Source: Typhlomys cinereus (Eukaryota; Chordata; Mammalia; Rodentia; Platacanthomyidae). Taken from it: DNA of 64,000 nucleotides. The notes beneath the pieces are model-generated. The model was not told the DNA's origin. It saw only the letters and a list, made by a program, of their open reading frames with translations, and made no database searches. Below, piece after piece: positions 21,186 through 31,916 of this stretch (position 1 is the first letter of the stretch; every line of letters starts with the position of its first letter). The position numbers were made by a program, and so were the translations under genes. The stretch spans positions 1,079,501-1,143,500 of the forward strand of contig JALPQD010000125.1 in NCBI GenBank assembly GCA_023101885.1, written 5' to 3'.

Positions 21186-21449
21186 TGACTGAGCAACCGG
21201 GACCATGAGACCTAGATGTACCAGAACATTTTTTTAAAAAAAGAGTTTAAAGGCTTTATGACAGGGGGAAAGGCTTTATGACAGGGGGGGAAAGGGCCCT
21301 CTTAAATAAAGCTCATGCCCAGGTATGCGTTACCTCCTTTATGAGTTATTAGACAGGAAAGCCAAATAGGCCTCTAAAATAGCATAGGCTCTTGCCATTC
21401 CACCTACTTGCCCACCAGAACTAAATGATCAGATGCTATTGTTGAGAAT
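21186..21449. other. Unique sequence with a perfect 20-bp tandem duplication
   Basis: AAAGGCTTTATGACAGGGGG occurs at 21249-21268 and again at 21269-21288. Confidence 0.7.
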
Positions 21450-22450
21450 ATGCCTCAGTTGCATGATATAGAGAAGTCAAGCTAGAAGTGATCTAGAAGT
21501 CTTTTCCCTGCCAACTAGCTTTCATATTACTGGGAAGTGTCATGCAAGGTGCTGGGAGTGAAAAGATACCAACACCCATGAAATCTACAAACTATGATAC
21601 CAACCTCCCAGGCAAGATTGCAATGGTGGCACAATTATTATGGGGAAACCAACTATTTTTTTGACTGAATTTTAGGCCCATTCCAGGATCCATGTCTGAC
21701 AGTAAATCAAGCTAAAAATCATGTTGGGGGAAGTTACAGACCTTAAATAGGAACTAATACTGTTGTCTAGCTAACATGACAGTGTCAAACTGCCTTTTCA
21801 GTATTTATGTTTACACTTACAGGTAATGCTACTATCTCAGTCAGAGAAGCTGCTCTTTCCATTGAATGGCAGTAAATACAGAGACTTGAGCTGTACAAGG
21901 TACTAAGAATAAGAGATAGTTGAGAGTCTAGCTTGCTAAGACTCATAGACTGCTGCAAAAAAAAAGAGGCAGGAAAAAAAATGTAAGAATCAGAAGAATA
22001 AGGAAGGACTGTAAAATGTCATCCTCCCAGCTAGACATGGCAATTGCGATCATGAGCTCACAGCAGTAGAGGACTGAATGATCCTGCACAGGACTGGTCA
22101 ATGTTCAGGCATGGATGGGACATGGATGGGGAAGAACGTAGGGGGTTATACACCTCCCTATGAACTATCTGCTACTGATAGATTTATGAATAAAGGAAGT
22201 CATCATTTCATGTACCCACTGGAGAGCCTACCAGATTCCAATAGAGAGTTCTAATCTGATGTCATACAGACAGCCCTGGTTAAACTCAGTGGGCACCAAA
22301 GAAAGCACTAAATGTCATGAATCTGGGAAAGCAACTGGTAGAGGAAAATAAAAGGTATTAGAGGTGGGGAAGTAAAAGAGAGAGTGTCAGGGGGAGAGAA
22401 TAATCAGAATTCATTATAACAAGTATGGAATTCTAAAGAACAAACCATTT
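21450..22450 (+). mobile_element. L1 3' UTR, rodent type, long copy
   Basis: It aligns in order with 28560-29400. Blocks include 'agtgtcaaactgccttttcag', 'cagagaagctgctctttcc', 'gagacttgagctg', 'gcaattgcgatcatgagctcacagcag', 'agtgggcaccaaag', 'ctaaatgtcatgaatctggg' and the end 'aacaagtatggaattctaaag'. These are successive blocks of the rodent L1 3' UTR. The start is approximate. Confidence 0.7.
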
Positions 22451-22464
22451 TTAAAAGGAAGAGC

Positions 22465-22795
22465 GAGAGACTGGCGAGATGGGGACAAAGAGAGAGACTA
22501 AGCCTCCATCTTACAAGCAGAAGGACCTGAGTTTGGATCCCAGATCCCACATAAAAATACTAGGTGGAAATGGTGGCAGCCTCTACTTCAAGCCGTGGAG
22601 GGTGAAATCTGGGAAATTCCAGAGCAAAGCAAAAAAGAGGTAGGTAACCCAGGATAATTCCCAAAGTCACCGCTGGGCTTCCATGATCATATGCATTGCT
22701 CACTAAGACAGACAGACACAAATGCACGTGCGCATGCACACACACACACATACAAACACACACACATATACGAGAGAGAGAGAGAGAGAGCACTT
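22465..22795 (+). mobile_element. B2-superfamily SINE, full length, with CA and GA tail
   Basis: It has the head 'gagactggcgagatgggg', box B 'gagtttggatccc', 'cccacataaaaatac' and the body words 'tgggaaattccagagcaaagc' shared with 29430-29727. It then carries a CA-rich tail (22736-22764) that runs into (GA)n (about 22771-22790). Confidence 0.85.
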
Positions 22796-24411
22796 ACTGT
22801 GCTTGTGACTTGGGCTTCTTTAGACGAACAATGCTGACCAACTGGGTTGTCCCTAAACCACCACATGTGCCTGTCACCTGAGTACCTGAGTCTCACCTTC
22901 CTGACCCTGGGATGATCCCAATTATTGACAACCACAGGGAAGGTACTAATAAAGAAAGATCATCAGGGAAGAAACTTTGACCTCCAAATCTTCCAATGAT
23001 TTCCCCCGTATGCAGAGCCAACCAGCTACACAAATACCTTGTCCCGATTTAGCAGAGTTCCTGGGGCGACTAAAACTATGGGGTGAGAAAAGAATTGGGG
23101 CATATTGTAGGAGGCAGCTAGAGTCTATATGTTTAACTTGGCATTGCAGAACATTTTATTTTCAGCCAGTGTATAATTAGAGAGCCTGCCATGAAAATGA
23201 GCGGTTTTGTTTATTTATTATGTAAGTATGCCTTTTATTAAAACGACTTTGTGAAGATCTAATTGCCACTACAGTATTATAGCAGAGCGGTCCCTTACAT
23301 AAATACATGATTATTATGAACAGTCACTTATCTGTGAACGAGTTCTGCTACTACTTTCCTTAATTAAGGATACAAAAGGGCTCCTTCATCTTTGCATATT
23401 CCCTTGCCAGGACATTGATACTCATTATTTCCTAAGTCCAAACACTGAAACTGTGTCAAGAATGCATCCATCACTGGCTGGGTACTTACAGTCAGCGGAA
23501 TTTTCAACCCTGTCAGCAATTTCAGCAATTTGCAGTCTCTGTATCTCTGACATGTGTTTTTATTGGTGAAGATCACTTTCAAATACCAAGATCATGAGAA
23601 TGATTCTTTGGGTAGTCTCTGCAGCAGCCTAATGTAATGACAGTAATTAACAGCCTGTGATTAGCAGCCACTCCAGAAAGTGTTGGAATGTTAATTTGCT
23701 TCAACTAATATGCAGCACTTCTGTGTAATGAGATCTAAGCTATAGGTTCATAGGGAAAGCAAATTATTTTCCAGCATTTAATCATACAAATGATTCTTAG
23801 TTAATCACTTGAACAGTAAACCTCAATGTTCTAATAAGTGACATTTGTTTTTCTGTCATTCAGTTTATTATGGTATAGGCCAGGGTAAAGATATGACTTT
23901 TCATAATGGTCATACTCCCACTTGCCAGCATCATCACTTCAAAATAAGGGACCACTCAAGACATGGAGCGATGGAACCAGGGAAATGCTACATAGAAAAC
24001 TGAGAAGAAGATCTGTATTACAACAACTTTGATTCTTTAGAATTTAAAGACACCAACATTGCCTCAGTGTACTTGTCTGTCAGATGGAATGAATGACCCT
24101 TTGCTCTTGCACACAGATGTCCCAACACTTAATAAGGACACTGAGATTGACAATAATTGCTCATTAATCATGCATTAGTGGCCTGGATCCAGCAGCTATA
24201 AGGTTGGGAAGGAAAGCCAAAGTCATGAGAATGTGGACATGTCCATTAATGAACTGCTTTCCTAGAAAGAGCTTCCTCTCCCGATGCTCCCCTGGAAGTG
24301 TTCACACCATGAAGCAAAACCATTGGCAAGTGAGGATGGGGGCAAGTTAGACGAGCTAAGGACTGACAATTGAACAGTTGCTTCAGTTCTGAAGTTGGTA
24401 TGAAGATGAAT
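22796..24411. other. Unique non-coding stretch, possible regulatory island 23600-23830
   Basis: No repeat family is named here. The part at about 23600-23830 contains clustered homeodomain-type cores (TAAT/ATTA) and little simple sequence. It is only a weak regulatory candidate. Confidence 0.3.
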
Positions 24412-24600
24412 ACTTAGGTTCCAAGTAGAAAATGAACTTTCTTCCCTCCTTTCCCTTCTACTTTTCCTCTTTCCTTCGCTTACTTTTTGGGTCATACCAG
24501 AGAAGCTCATGACAACAAAAATGTCAATGCTTAATGTCAGTGTTTCTACAGGAAAATGAAGACGAAAGACAGTATCAAAGAGAAAAAGATGCCTTTGGGA
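24412..24600 (+). repeat. Unidentified dispersed repeat, copy A
   Basis: It shares ordered blocks with 25671-25805: 'ggttcc' then a CT-rich stretch, TTTTTGGGTCATA, 'agaagctcatgaca', 'tcagtgtttctac' and 'aggaaaatga...gacagtat'. Both copies are in the same orientation, about 1.25 kb apart. I do not recognise the family. Confidence 0.55.
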
Positions 24601-25052
24601 ACGTGGATGGAAGAAACCCAAGACCATTTTCTGTGTACTCCCTGACTTCACATTTATACTAAAAAGGTCAGATATAATATGAAGTATGCTGAGTCATGTC
24701 ACAGTGTCATCAGAAATATTATCCCTCTCAAAAAAGAATCTACTCTGAATCCTTTGTTTTCAGATATGCTTATGATGGTTAGTATAATCTAAATGTGGTC
24801 TGACAAGAAAAAATACATTCGTCTTTACCATTTTTATTTTGTATTTAACCTAGAATTTCAATTATTTATTATGAAATTTGACCCTTGTTTTGTATTAATT
24901 TATCTCAAGTAGACTTTTTTTCATTAGCCAGTATCTTTTGACAGCAAGAGCTTTATGTGCTGATTTGAAGCTCAATTTCAAGGTTTACCATTATTAATGA
25001 GAACCTTCATTTGCTAAATGCCCAGGTGATTTATAAGGATTAGAATTAGATG
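24601..25052. other. AT-rich unique sequence
   Basis: Nothing recognised. Confidence 0.35.
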
Positions 25053-25054
25053 TC

Positions 25055-25150
25055 CACACAGTTGTTTTGCTTGTTTTGCAATGCTAGGGCTAGAACCTAG
25101 GACCTTGGGCATGATACACAAGCACTCCGCCACTGAACCACTTCTCAGTT
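25055..25150 (-). mobile_element. ID element, minus strand
   Basis: The + strand 'gcaatgctagggctagaacctagg...caagcactccgccactgaacc' is the reverse complement of the ID box B and box A regions. Confidence 0.8.
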
Positions 25151-25670
25151 CAAGAATCCAAATTAAATGAGAACCCTTTACTATACGAGTTGGATGTAGG
25201 TCAAACAACCATATATGGAAATAGTTACAGGGACAAACAATAAAGAGTTCCACAATAATCTGTACAAGTTATAGTCATCAGACTAGGTAGAAGCAAAGCC
25301 ACTCCTGGCCAAGGTGGATTTTTTTGCCTGTGAGGTGTGAAGTCAGAGAAGGCTTTTTTTATGTCAGTCTCTCAATGGATGGTTTAGCCCCATGTTTGGA
25401 TGCTCATCTTCTCTAGTGCTTGCATTTTTCTTCTGGAGTTCATGGTGAAATTAAACACTTGAGCAGATTATAAAATAATCTGGGCTAGTGGTTATGCAAA
25501 TTGTCTTTCGAGTCATCCTGTTTCCTTACCCTTGACCCACTCATTCCCCAAACATTGAGCATCTGCATGCAAGGCTCAGAGGATGCCAGCTGAAGAACTG
25601 AGGATGGTAATAGATTTTCCTCTTCCCTCTGGTCTACCCTGAAGATTACACCTGCCTGTGTACTTCCAAG
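25151..25670. other. Unique non-coding sequence
   Basis: Nothing recognised. Confidence 0.35.
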
Positions 25671-25805
25671 GTTCAGTTTGGAAAATGGATCATCTTCCTT
25701 TCTTATCTTCCCTCATTTTCTTCTCCTTCATGTATTTTTTGGGTCATATCCAGAAAAGCTCATGACATCACAATGACAGTGTTTTTGTAGGAAATTGAGG
25801 CAGTA
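25671..25805 (+). repeat. Unidentified dispersed repeat, copy B
   Basis: Counterpart of 24412-24600: TTTTTTGGGTCATA at 25735-25748, then 'aaaagctcatgacatcac', 'gacagtgtttttgtaggaaattga' and 'ggcagtat'. The SINE at 25814 has been inserted at its 3' end. Confidence 0.55.
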
Positions 25806-25813
25806 TGGATTCT

Positions 25814-25825
25814 TTTTTTTTTTTT

Positions 25826-25856
<31 letters not shown>

Positions 25857-26071
25857 GAAGAGGGTACTATGTGTGCCTGTGGAGTTCCAAGAGTGACTTC
25901 AGACATCATCCTGGATTATTCTGCTTCCTTATTGCTTTGCTCTGGAGTTTCCCAGTTTCCATCTTCCAGGGCTGCAAATACAGGACACCACTATTTCTGT
26001 CTGCCATTTTTAATTCAGGTCCTTTGGCTTGTAAGGCAAAGACTTAACCCTTGAGCCATCTTCTAGCGTTA
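25814..26071 (-). mobile_element. B2-superfamily SINE, minus strand, with target duplication
   Basis: A T-run and GT repeat (to about 25856) mark the tail, and 'gagccatcttctagc' marks the head end. GCAGTATGGATTCT at 25800-25813 is repeated as GCAGTATGGGTTCT at 26072-26085 (one mismatch). Body words match 7980-8243 and 35738-36044. The head is slightly shortened, with no 'cccacgta' equivalent. Confidence 0.9.
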
Positions 26072-26085
26072 GCAGTATGGGTTCT

Positions 26086-26467
26086 AAAACAATGATACAT
26101 GTGTCAAGTTTATTCTTCACTTAATGTTACCTGTCTATAAAATTTGTGTGTATGTGAAAAATCACAGTATTTTATATAAAGAAGATTTTTACAGTAGAGT
26201 AAGCTTGCAAGATCTAATGAGAGGAATATAATTACATATCCTAGAGTACATAGAGAACTGAAATCTATATAAATAAATAACAAGATAAATTTAGACTTTT
26301 TAAACCCATATGGAGGGCTTGCCCCTTCTTTAAATGCACTTTGTTAGCTAACAGGATCTCTCATAGATGACCATCTGGGATGATTAAGAACTGAGTTTTT
26401 AGGTGTACTTATGAAAAAATTATTAGTTAAGACCAGCTTCTGATTACCTACCATAAGCCTGTAGTAA
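26086..26467. other. AT-rich unique sequence
   Basis: Nothing recognised. Confidence 0.35.
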
Positions 26468-26765
26468 ATAATCTAATTGTTACAGGAAGACCCAGCCGAC
26501 CATGGGTCAAACATTCCTTGGGCAAGAAGTGGATAAGATGGCGAGAACTGGTTCACTGTTTGGCAGACTGGCAATCTGGAAAGTATTCCTGTTTATCAGC
26601 TCTTCCTGTGGATAAGGTATGGTCAGTTCCTTTAACCCTTGACGCTGGCATAATTCTCCTCCCATAACAGACTATTACCGAAACCATGAACATGAATAAA
26701 TTCCTTGTCTCCATAACTCATTTTGAGTCATGTCTTTATCACAGCAATGGAAAGATGAAACTAAG
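26468..26765 (+). mobile_element. LTR fragment related to the rodent ERVL/MaLR-like group
   Basis: 'gaagacccagccgaccatggg', 'gtatggtcagttcctttaacccttg', 'accatgaacatgaataaattcc' (AATAAA) and 'ctttatcacagcaatggaaag' follow the 3' two-thirds of LTRs like the one at 11101-11889 and share words with the 427-bp family. The 5' third is missing. Confidence 0.5.
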
Positions 26766-27665
26766 ATGCCATCCCAATTTTGATCTGATTTCAAGTTAAC
26801 CAGAAAATTTTGGACTAATACTTAGTATTTCTTGATAATATCCCTCTGGTTGTATAGTCTATTATCCATTGTGTGTTTTGACCTTTCTGGTCAATTTTAT
26901 ATTCTGATCCAGACTTGGTTCCTTTTGTTTGACTTCTAAATTATCCTTTGTTTTTACAAAGAAACAATCTACATTGTTCCAACGCTGGAAATCCAAATTA
27001 TTCTTAAAGTTAAATAGCAAAATAAGTTATCCTACGTGTGCTAGATCTAATTATGTGATGTAATAAAAGTGTCATCCCCAAACAAATCTTGATAGAACCC
27101 CCTTTAAAAGTTGCATTTTAGCTGCTAGACTGCTATCTTTTCCTTCCACCCCTGCACTTGCAGCAGCTCCGACACTATCATGAGAATCACCAGTGATACT
27201 CTGTAAATGCCAGCCAAAATCTATCCGCAAGAACATCTGCTCAACAGTGCAAAACTGATGTAATTACCAACCATCATCTCTTCTCCTCCTGCTGGGGTAA
27301 CTGCTCCAAAGCATGACTTTTTGCCCTGAGCTAACAAGATCCAGAAACTCCCTGTTATGTACAAAACCTGCTGCTGAAAACCCATGTAGCTTCAACACAA
27401 ATTATAACCCAGTCTCTCAACTACAAGAGTAGCTAAAACCCCTGAGCCATAGGGTCTCAGAGAATCTTGCTCAAACCTTGTGAGTCCAAGACCCCATACT
27501 CTATCGCCTGCCTGTTTCCATTAAATATAAATTGACTTCAAAAGAATATGTATGATAGGGAAAGATATACCTGCTGTTCCAATATCACTATTTTGAAAGT
27601 ACAACCACTGAAAAGGATAATTAAATGTCAAGTGTCTGAATTAGAACTGAGACAGAAAGAGGAAT
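26766..27665. other. Non-coding sequence with a possible LTR remnant at 27110-27545
   Basis: The end of this stretch ('cttgctcaaaccttgtgagtcc' ... 'ttaaatataaattgac') has the feel of an LTR polyadenylation region, but no family or target duplication could be assigned. Confidence 0.25.
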
Positions 27666-27667
27666 AA

Positions 27668-27752
27668 AAAAAATCTTTATTGAGCATATGCTATTTGCCA
27701 AGTGCTTCCTGGATACTTTGCACATGTTATCTCATTTAATGAAGGTTTTAAA
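27668..27752 (-). mobile_element. MIR fragment
   Basis: 'ctttattgagcatatgctatttgccaag...cacatgttatctcatttaa' matches antisense MIR ('tattgagcgcctactatgtgccagg...attatctcatttaa'). Confidence 0.65.
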
Positions 27753-28559
27753 AATACTGGCAATCAAGATCTTTCCAGTTTGGATCTATTATGTTAAGCA
27801 CAGGCACTAGGTATCCCTCCTAAAGCTGGAGAAATGTGACCAATAATGATGATAAAGAATGAATGAGGGAGAAGCAATCATAAACCTCAGAATATGATGT
27901 CACCACAGAATCTGGATGTTTTCTTACTCAGACTCAACTTCCACAACTACACAATGAAGGAATGAGATTGATGATTCCAGAGATCTCAGCAAGTCTAAAA
28001 TGTTTCATTGATTTTACAAGTCAAATTTGTTTTCAAAACACTTTTTGAACTATGCCTTCATTTCATTTCTCTCATTGTGGTTGTTCTTAAATTCAGAGAA
28101 AGGCTTCTGATCTAGAATCAGAAGGATTAAAGATTATTAATAAGATTCTACCAAATCCTTTTGTTGGATTTCATGATATTTCATTCTTTAGAAAAATATT
28201 GGACATGTAACCTTCCCAAATAAATGCACTCATCAGTCTGAACTGGGATAGCATGACACATATTCCTAGTATCAAGCGGAATCATGGGGTACTATGCATA
28301 TGTTTATATAGAGAAAAATATTATCAAATATAACTTCTGGCTAAATTTCTTCAGATAAATTTTGTTTCTACTTTATTTTAGAAAATAAATGCCACAGATA
28401 TGTGTGTTTGTTATAAAGAGGTACTTGTTATCCATAGATGGAGCTTTGCTATGTGAGTCATCATGAAAGAAATATCTGTCCTGTAACCTAGGATGCATGA
28501 GACCACTTTCTAACCCACAAAAATCTCTACCAAAAATCAGTTAATATTACTGAAGATAC
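27753..28559. other. Unique non-coding sequence
   Basis: Nothing recognised. Confidence 0.35.
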
Positions 28560-29400
28560 TTTGGTTGCAGGATAGATAAATCAAGCTGGAGTAGAGCTGG
28601 AAGTTTCCTCCCTGGTGATTATCTTTCATAGTGCCAGAAGGAACTATGCAGGCTGCTGTGGGGAAGATCTGCCATCAACAGTCTTACTCAGCAGCACTGA
28701 GTGTACAACACTGGTTACCTCCAGGCAAGACATGTCCACTGATACAACATTGGCATAGTTGTGATAGAACCAATTTCTGATTGGATTTGAAACCTGTTCT
28801 ATAGGAGGAAAATCACAGTTGGTACCATGGACTAGGTCCAAAAGCCTATGGCTAGGGAAGTCATAGATCCTAACTAGGAGGCTACAACTGTTGTTTTGCT
28901 AAAGAGACATTATGTGCCTGTCAAATTGCCTTCTTAAAATTTATGTTTCTGTCCATGGAAGTGGTGTTGCTGTCAGCTATACTCAAAGAAGTTTCTTTTA
29001 GCAGTGATGTTTTTCGTTACAGAGACTCATAACTGGTCAAGGTGCTGAGAATAAGTGACTGTTGAGTACTCAGCATTAAATGGACATCCATATCATTCCC
29101 TCCAAGACTCAGGGAACATTGCAGAAGAGAGTGGGAAGAATGTAAGAGCCAAAGGAATGGTGCTGGGGAATGCTGTCTTCTAGGTATGACGTGACCATTT
29201 CACTCTGAAAATTTCACTAGCTGTGACTAGCTGTACAATATTGGGCATCACGAGGGAGATGTGAGGGGCTTTCAAGGACCCCTTCCCTCCCTGAGTTCTA
29301 TAGGCAGTTCATGGGTCTGGAAGGAGAGAGCCATATCTTCAGTGATATGCCACTGCTAAGTTGTCCTCATACTCCTTCAAGTGAAGCAAATTAAACTCAC
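28560..29400 (+). mobile_element. L1 3' UTR, rodent type, long copy
   Basis: Contains 'gagactcataactggtcaagg' then 'tgctgagaataagtgactg', 'gttgagtactcagc', 'aagactcagggaacattgcag', 'atgtaagagccaaagg' and 'ggcagttcatgggtc', in the order of the rodent L1 3' UTR. It lacks the usual final purine block, so the 3' terminus is incomplete or rearranged. Confidence 0.75.
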
Positions 29401-29429
29401 CTGTTCACTCACTCAAAAATCAACTAATA

Positions 29430-29672
29430 GAGCTGCGGAGATGGTCCAGGGATTAAAGCCTTTGCCTCTCAAGCAAAAGGGTCTGAGTTCCAATCCTCAG
29501 ATCTCACGTAAAGTGGGATCTCTGGCAGGAATAGTGGAGGCCTGCAATTCTGGCTCTGGAAGGCAGAACCTAGGAAAACACAGAGCAAAGTAATAAAGAA
29601 GTAGAGCAATGCAGGATGTTTCCCAGAGTCATGCTTCGGCCTTCATAGGTACACTTACTCAGGTGCCTTCTT

Positions 29673-29710
<38 letters not shown>

Positions 29711-29727
29711 AAAAAAGAAAAAAAAAG
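29430..29727 (+). mobile_element. B2-superfamily SINE, full length, with target duplication
   Basis: Head 'agctgcggagatggtccagg', box B region 'gagttccaatcct', then 'ctcacgtaaag', the body 'ggcagaacctaggaaaacac', a CA tail (29677-29705) and an A-rich end. AAAATCAACTAATA (29416-29429) recurs as AAAATCAATTAATA (29728-29741), one mismatch. Confidence 0.88.
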
Positions 29728-29741
29728 AAAATCAATTAATA

Positions 29742-30163
29742 AATCATGACATAGATGAGGTTACCTTTTTGTGTCCCAGAATTGTGCCAGGCACTTGAAT
29801 TTCAAAGTGTTACAAATAGGTTGATTGACACAAGAGAAGTGTACTTGAAATAAAGAGTGAACCCAAAGTGTATGTGGACAAAGCAGAAGGCGTTCTTTAA
29901 GAGTCAGGGAAAATTCACACACTTCAGCAGCAGAATCTTCTGGAGATGCTGGCAAGAGGGACAAAGGTAATGGCTTTTATAGCATCAACATCACTGTAAT
30001 TGATCAGAATCCATAAACACACCAGTTATGATGGACCTTCCATGCATGCAAATGTAATAAGATAGAGGATAAAATAAAATGAGATGTGGGATTTGTTTAC
30101 TAAGTTACAACTTCCTGCTATATGATTACTCTCATTTCGCTGGCCTTCGTGGAGTTGCATTTT
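29742..30163. other. Unique non-coding sequence
   Basis: Nothing recognised. Confidence 0.35.
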
Positions 30164-30164
30164 C

Positions 30165-30370
30165 TAATTAATTTTTTTAAGTTAGCACGCAAGATAATGG
30201 CACTTGCATATATATTTATCATTGTACTTTGTTCCTATCAGTCAGTCCCTTCTCATATTTCCCTCCCCCATTCTCCTTAGTTCTCCTTGCTGGTCTGCTT
30301 CCCCTCCCCAGTCTGCTTCCTCCCCCCCCCAATCAAGTAGTTGTTCCTTCTGCTTTCATGGCACATTTTT
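30165..30370 (-). mobile_element. L1 3' UTR end, minus strand
   Basis: On the minus strand 'gtgccatgaaagcagaagg' leads into a G/A-rich tract ('ggaggaagcagactgggg') and an AT-rich end, as in the 3' end of rodent L1. The C-rich ORFs on the + strand here come from that purine tract. Confidence 0.5.
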
Positions 30371-30464
30371 TAAAAAAAGAACAAAATAGTAAGTTTATCT
30401 TTTCAAAATTCTAATATTTACAGTCATAGAAGCTTTTCTATTTTGAAAATGTCTCAAAAATATT

Positions 30465-30895
30465 CAAGAAGGGCTGAGAAATGCCATCTTCTAAGTATCA
30501 CATCCTCACAGCCCCTACAGCTGCTCACATTGGCCCTAGAGGAGACTAGGCCTACCAATAGTCAATCATGTATCAGGGAGGAGCCCACAGGTCCCTAATT
30601 CTTCTCGCTGAACTATTGGACTGCTAGATCCTGAGGGAGAGGCATGAATTCAGTTGTATACGCACTAACAAGTCTACCAGACTCTAGTGGATAGTTTCAC
30701 AATCATGTTCACACAGTTGATCCTGATTAAACATAATGTGCCTCATAACAAAGCAAAAAGGCATGAACGTGGGAAAAGGCCTTGTAAAGAAAGAAGATAA
30801 TGGAGAAGAGCAACAAAAGAGAGAGGGGGTTACTATAATCAGAATTCACTATATCTGTGTATGAAACTGTCAAAAAGCAAACTCAAAAGTTAGTT
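30465..30895 (+). mobile_element. L1 3' UTR fragment, rodent type
   Basis: 'gctgagaaatgccatcttctaag', 'tacagctgctcacattgg', 'ggcatgaacgtgggaaaagg' and 'tatctgtgtatgaaactgtc' are the later blocks of the L1 3' UTR, ending in a T/A run near 30899-30917. Confidence 0.7.
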
Positions 30896-31818
30896 GTTTT
30901 TTTTTTTTAAAAAAAATCACCCTTAGAGGACTGGGGTACCTACTGAGCTTGTATGATTAGGGAAAAAATAAAATATGGGAGGAAAAAAATCACCCTTTAC
31001 ACTAATGATTATAAATTATCATTGATGAGAAAGGAAAGGGTATATCTGTACAAGGAAAAGACAAGTAAAAGACTATACCTGAGGACTTTCTTCAATCTTG
31101 TCTCTTAAGCTCCAATTCAGGCATCATTTTGTTCGTCAGTCACCTATTGATAGTCTAAGATGACCAGGTTCCCAAGAACAAGGTACCTATCAACATTGAA
31201 TGTGTCATCCTCCCAAAGAATAGGTGACAGAGGAGTCCTTCTCTCAGGGAGGGACAGAATCACGCAGACACGTGGACATTAGGATGTCTCAGGGCTTTAT
31301 TATTTGCTTGATGCCAGAACATAGACCTTGAGAGTCTTCCATAAATAACAGAAGGGGAATGAATACTAATTATCTCCCCTGTCCCAGGCAATATGCCATG
31401 TGCCAACTGTGTGCAAAGTGAAAGGCCAAGAGGATCCTTGTTCAATGTCTCTTCAGCTATTTCACTGGCGCTAAATTGTGAGCCTGTCATCTAGGGGGAA
31501 AAAGGCAAACTGGATTGCATCACATCCAATCCCATGAACAAGTGGCAGTCTCTGGGAACAACTGTTGAACTAGAGTCTGAGAACATACACCTAACACAGA
31601 AAAAGAAAGTGCTGGAATCACTTCTGAGTGCCCACCACATATACCCACAAATGCTTGTCTCATGCCCACCACTTTTGATCTAGAGTAAGATTGTGCACAT
31701 CCACATGAAAATGTACATCCTTAAAAAGGACTGATCTGTGGACAGAAAAATACCAAACAGTTTAAGCTACATTCATAGTTTTATATCAAGCAATATGTCA
31801 AAGCAAAGACAATGCACA
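30896..31818. other. Unique non-coding sequence
   Basis: Nothing recognised. Confidence 0.35.
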
Positions 31819-31819
31819 A

Positions 31820-31916
31820 TTGCCTTAGAATTCCTGAGGATGGAGCCATAGTCTACATTTTTAACAAGCCCTCCAGGTGATTTCTATGAACATGAACGTT
31901 TAGAACCAGCATGCAA
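31820..31916. mobile_element. MER5-type hAT fragment
   Basis: 'catttttaacaagccctccagg' in parts, 'tgatttctatgaacatgaac' and 'gtttagaaccagc' match the 3' half of MER5A ('tttaacaagccctccaggtgattctgatgc...tttgagaaccactg'). Confidence 0.65.
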
